From NCBI GenBank assembly GCA_002346435.1, contig DDZT01000061.1, forward strand, positions 1 through 16,810: 16,810 bases of DNA. Reading direction: 5' to 3'. Shown here piece after piece: positions 15,120-16,810 of the stretch. Below the pieces are notes generated by a model. The model searched no databases, was not told the origin of the DNA, and saw only the letters and a list, made by a program, of their open reading frames with translations. How positions within the stretch are numbered: position 1 is the first letter of the stretch; each line of letters opens with the position of its first letter. Both the position numbers and the translations under genes were made by a program. Source of the stretch: Anaerolineales bacterium UBA3001. GTDB lineage: Bacteria; Chloroflexota; Anaerolineae; Anaerolineales; UBA11657.

Positions 15120-16772
15120 TCAACTCCAAGATGTATTAAAAGTATCGAGAGCAGATTTTAGTTCTGCTTCTACAGAATCTGTAATGTTGCCAGTTTCTAC
15201 AATCTCATTAGCCAAGTGCGGATGAGATGTAGACATAGCACGAAGCAACACAGATTCCCACTCCTGCATACGCTCCAATTCAATTTCGTCTGCGTATCCA
15301 TTCACGCCAGCATATATAAGAATAACTTGATCCGACAAAGACATCGGTTCGTACTGTGACTGCTTCAGTATTTCCTGAAGCCTCTTTCCACGTTCAAGCT
15401 GTGCTTGAGTTGCCTTATCCAGATCTGATCCAAATTGCGCAAATGCTGCTAATTCGCGAAATGAAGCCATATCTAGTCGCAGTCTACCAGCCACCTGACG
15501 CATAGCTTTAGTTTGAGCAGCGCCACCCACGCGTGATACTGAAATACCCACATTAACCGCAGGTCGGATACCAGCATAAAACAAATCATTCTCGAGATAA
15601 ATCTGACCATCTGTTATTGAAATAACATTGGTTGGAATATAAGCAGAAACATCGCCCAAAAGAGTTTCAATTATTGGGAGTGCTGTAAGTGATCCTCCTG
15701 ACTGTGACAATTTGACTAAATTCAAGTCACTCTTATTGTCCATACTTTCTAGGGCCTGCTCGGCATCTTCTTTCGCCAAAGGCCCAGCATAAATATTTCC
15801 ATCTACTCCTTTTTGGCCGGAGCTGTCCTCACTTGCACTAATAACATATTCATCACAAAGCTGTACAGCACGTTCAAGTAACCTTGAATGAAGATAAAAA
15901 ACATCTCCCGGATATGCCTCGCGTCCAGGTGGACGGCGCAATAACAAAGACACCTGTCGATAAGCCCAAGCATGCTTCGAAAGATCATCATATACCACTA
16001 GAGCATCTTGGCCATTCTCCATGAAATATTCACCCATTGCACATCCAGCATAAGGGGCAATATATTGCATAGCAGCTGGATCATCTGCAGAAGCTACTAC
16101 AATAATAGAGTGTTCCATAGCACCATGCTCTTCGAGCGTAGCAACAGCACGAGCTATCGCTGCTTTTTTCTGTCCTATCGCAACATAAATACAAATACAA
16201 TCTTTTCCTTTCTGGTTGATCATACTATCTATAGCGATAGCAGTTTTACCGGTCTGTCGATCCCCAATAATTAATTCGCGTTGACCTCGACCAATTGGTA
16301 TCATGGAATCTATGGATTTCAGTCCAGTCTCCAAAGGACGATCCACATCTTTTCTGCGAACCACCCCTGCTGCAATACGTTCAATAGGCAGTGTTTCTGT
16401 CGACGCTATTGGTCCTTTTCCATCTACTGGTTGTCCCAAAGCATTTACTACGCGTCCCATTAGGCTTGGACCCACTGGAACCTCAGCAATCCTACCTGTT
16501 GAACGCACTATAGATCCTTCTTCAATTGCCTCATAGTCGCCCATGATAATGACGCCCACATTGTCTTGTTCAAGATTGAAAACCGTGCCTAACGAGCCAT
16601 TCACGAACTGTACTAGTTCGGCATTGCGTGCTTCGGACAATCCAGAAACTCGTGCAATTCCATCACCAGCTTCTAATACAATTCCGACATCCTGTTGCTG
16701 AACCGTTGGACTATAAGCGTCAATCTGCTGCTGTAGCTCAGCCAGAACTCTGGAGGTAATCGTTTCCGTCAT
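15120..16772 (-). CDS. atpA: F1F0 ATP synthase alpha subunit, with a central insertion
   Basis: This is the nucleotide-binding, non-catalytic subunit of F1. Its 550 residues exceed the usual 500-515. Landmarks are VLEAGDGIARV.GL (32-44), Walker A GDRQTGKT (170-177), Walker B ALVVYDDLSKHA (257-268), LLRRPPGREAYPGDVFYLHSRLLERA (277-302) and the arginine finger Arg414 in SVSRVGG. Between LCDEY (305-309) and GSLTALP (360-366) lie 50 residues where E. coli has about 13 and Bacillus-type proteins fewer. The insertion is polar and acidic. The usual IIETQAGDVSAY reads IIETLLGDVSAY here. ATG 16772 has a good GAGGGAG signal at 16778-16784, 5 nt away. It begins the visible atp run; atpH, atpF, atpE and atpB are expected beyond the right edge. 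Only 38 nt upstream are visible, and they show nothing beyond the ribosome-binding site. Confidence 0.98.
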   Translation of the reverse strand: MTETITSRVLAELQQQIDAYSPTVQQQDVGIVLEAGDGIARVSGLSEARNAELVQFVNGSLGTVFNLEQDNVGVIIMGDYEAIEEGSIVRSTGRIAEVPVGPSLMGRVVNALGQPVDGKGPIASTETLPIERIAAGVVRRKDVDRPLETGLKSIDSMIPIGRGQRELIIGDRQTGKTAIAIDSMINQKGKDCICIYVAIGQKKAAIARAVATLEEHGAMEHSIIVVASADDPAAMQYIAPYAGCAMGEYFMENGQDALVVYDDLSKHAWAYRQVSLLLRRPPGREAYPGDVFYLHSRLLERAVQLCDEYVISASEDSSGQKGVDGNIYAGPLAKEDAEQALESMDNKSDLNLVKLSQSGGSLTALPIIETLLGDVSAYIPTNVISITDGQIYLENDLFYAGIRPAVNVGISVSRVGGAAQTKAMRQVAGRLRLDMASFRELAAFAQFGSDLDKATQAQLERGKRLQEILKQSQYEPMSLSDQVILIYAGVNGYADEIELERMQEWESVLLRAMSTSHPHLANEIVETGNITDSVEAELKSALDTFNTSWS

Positions 16773-16777
16773 TTCGT

Positions 16778-16784
16778 CTCCCTC
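16778..16784 (-). promoter_or_regulatory. Ribosome-binding site of atpA
   Basis: GAGGGAG on the minus strand, 5 nt before ATG 16772, decides the atpA start. It contrasts with the plus-strand sugar genes, where no comparable site is seen. Confidence 0.7.
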
Positions 16785-16810
16785 AGGGGTAAAAATTTAG
16801 ATATTTGATA

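Noticed and set aside
1..16810. tRNA genes, CRISPR arrays, insertion sequences, toxin-antitoxin pairs and phage genes.
   Set aside because: I looked on both strands and saw no tRNA T-loop context, no regularly spaced repeats, no transposase motifs and no unassigned small gene pairs.

Overview
The window reads as a piece of an AT-rich bacterial chromosome with dense, ordinary gene content: 13 protein genes, no RNA gene, no insertion sequence and no CRISPR array that I could find. No gene-free gap exceeds about 140 bases. The gene set (Rex, MreB beside the F1 ATP synthase genes, Obg with a C-terminal OCT domain, a bacterial AspRS of the non-discriminating type, and a polyprenol-phosphate sugar pathway) and the protein style suggest a free-living member of the Chloroflexota, possibly of the marine SAR202/Dehalococcoidia kind. 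That placement is inference from memory of protein families, not a computed phylogeny.

Left block (38-5848, minus strand). Reading in transcription order, the genes are obg (ribosome-associated GTPase), two tandem paralogous major facilitator transporters of the fosmidomycin-resistance type, and aspS. Spacings of 86-137 nt leave room for internal promoters. obg has a good promoter whose -10 box lies so close to a GTG codon that the message is probably leaderless.

Middle block (6005-10491, plus strand). This starts from a compact divergent control region shared with obg. It encodes a small cupin, a PLP-dependent sugar aminotransferase of the perosamine-synthase type, a SAM methyltransferase, a polyprenol-phosphate glycosyltransferase (GT2, DPM1-like) and a multi-membrane-span GT-C glycosyltransferase. 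Together they look like a route that makes an amino sugar, loads it on a polyprenol phosphate and transfers it outside the membrane. The logic resembles the ArnB-ArnC-ArnT lipid A pathway. This is the most interesting accessory content, and its product is unknown.

Next (10606-11223, plus strand) is rex, the NADH/NAD+-sensing repressor, convergent with the block that follows.

Right block (11261-16772, minus strand). In transcription order this is atpA, atpG, atpD, atpC and mreB, that is, the F1 part of the ATP synthase operon with the cell-shape gene mreB at its end. The remaining atp genes should lie beyond the right edge. The alpha subunit carries an insertion of roughly 40 residues.

I saw no clearly new system. 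The findings are mostly specific residues, start-codon choices, control sites and the sugar pathway.
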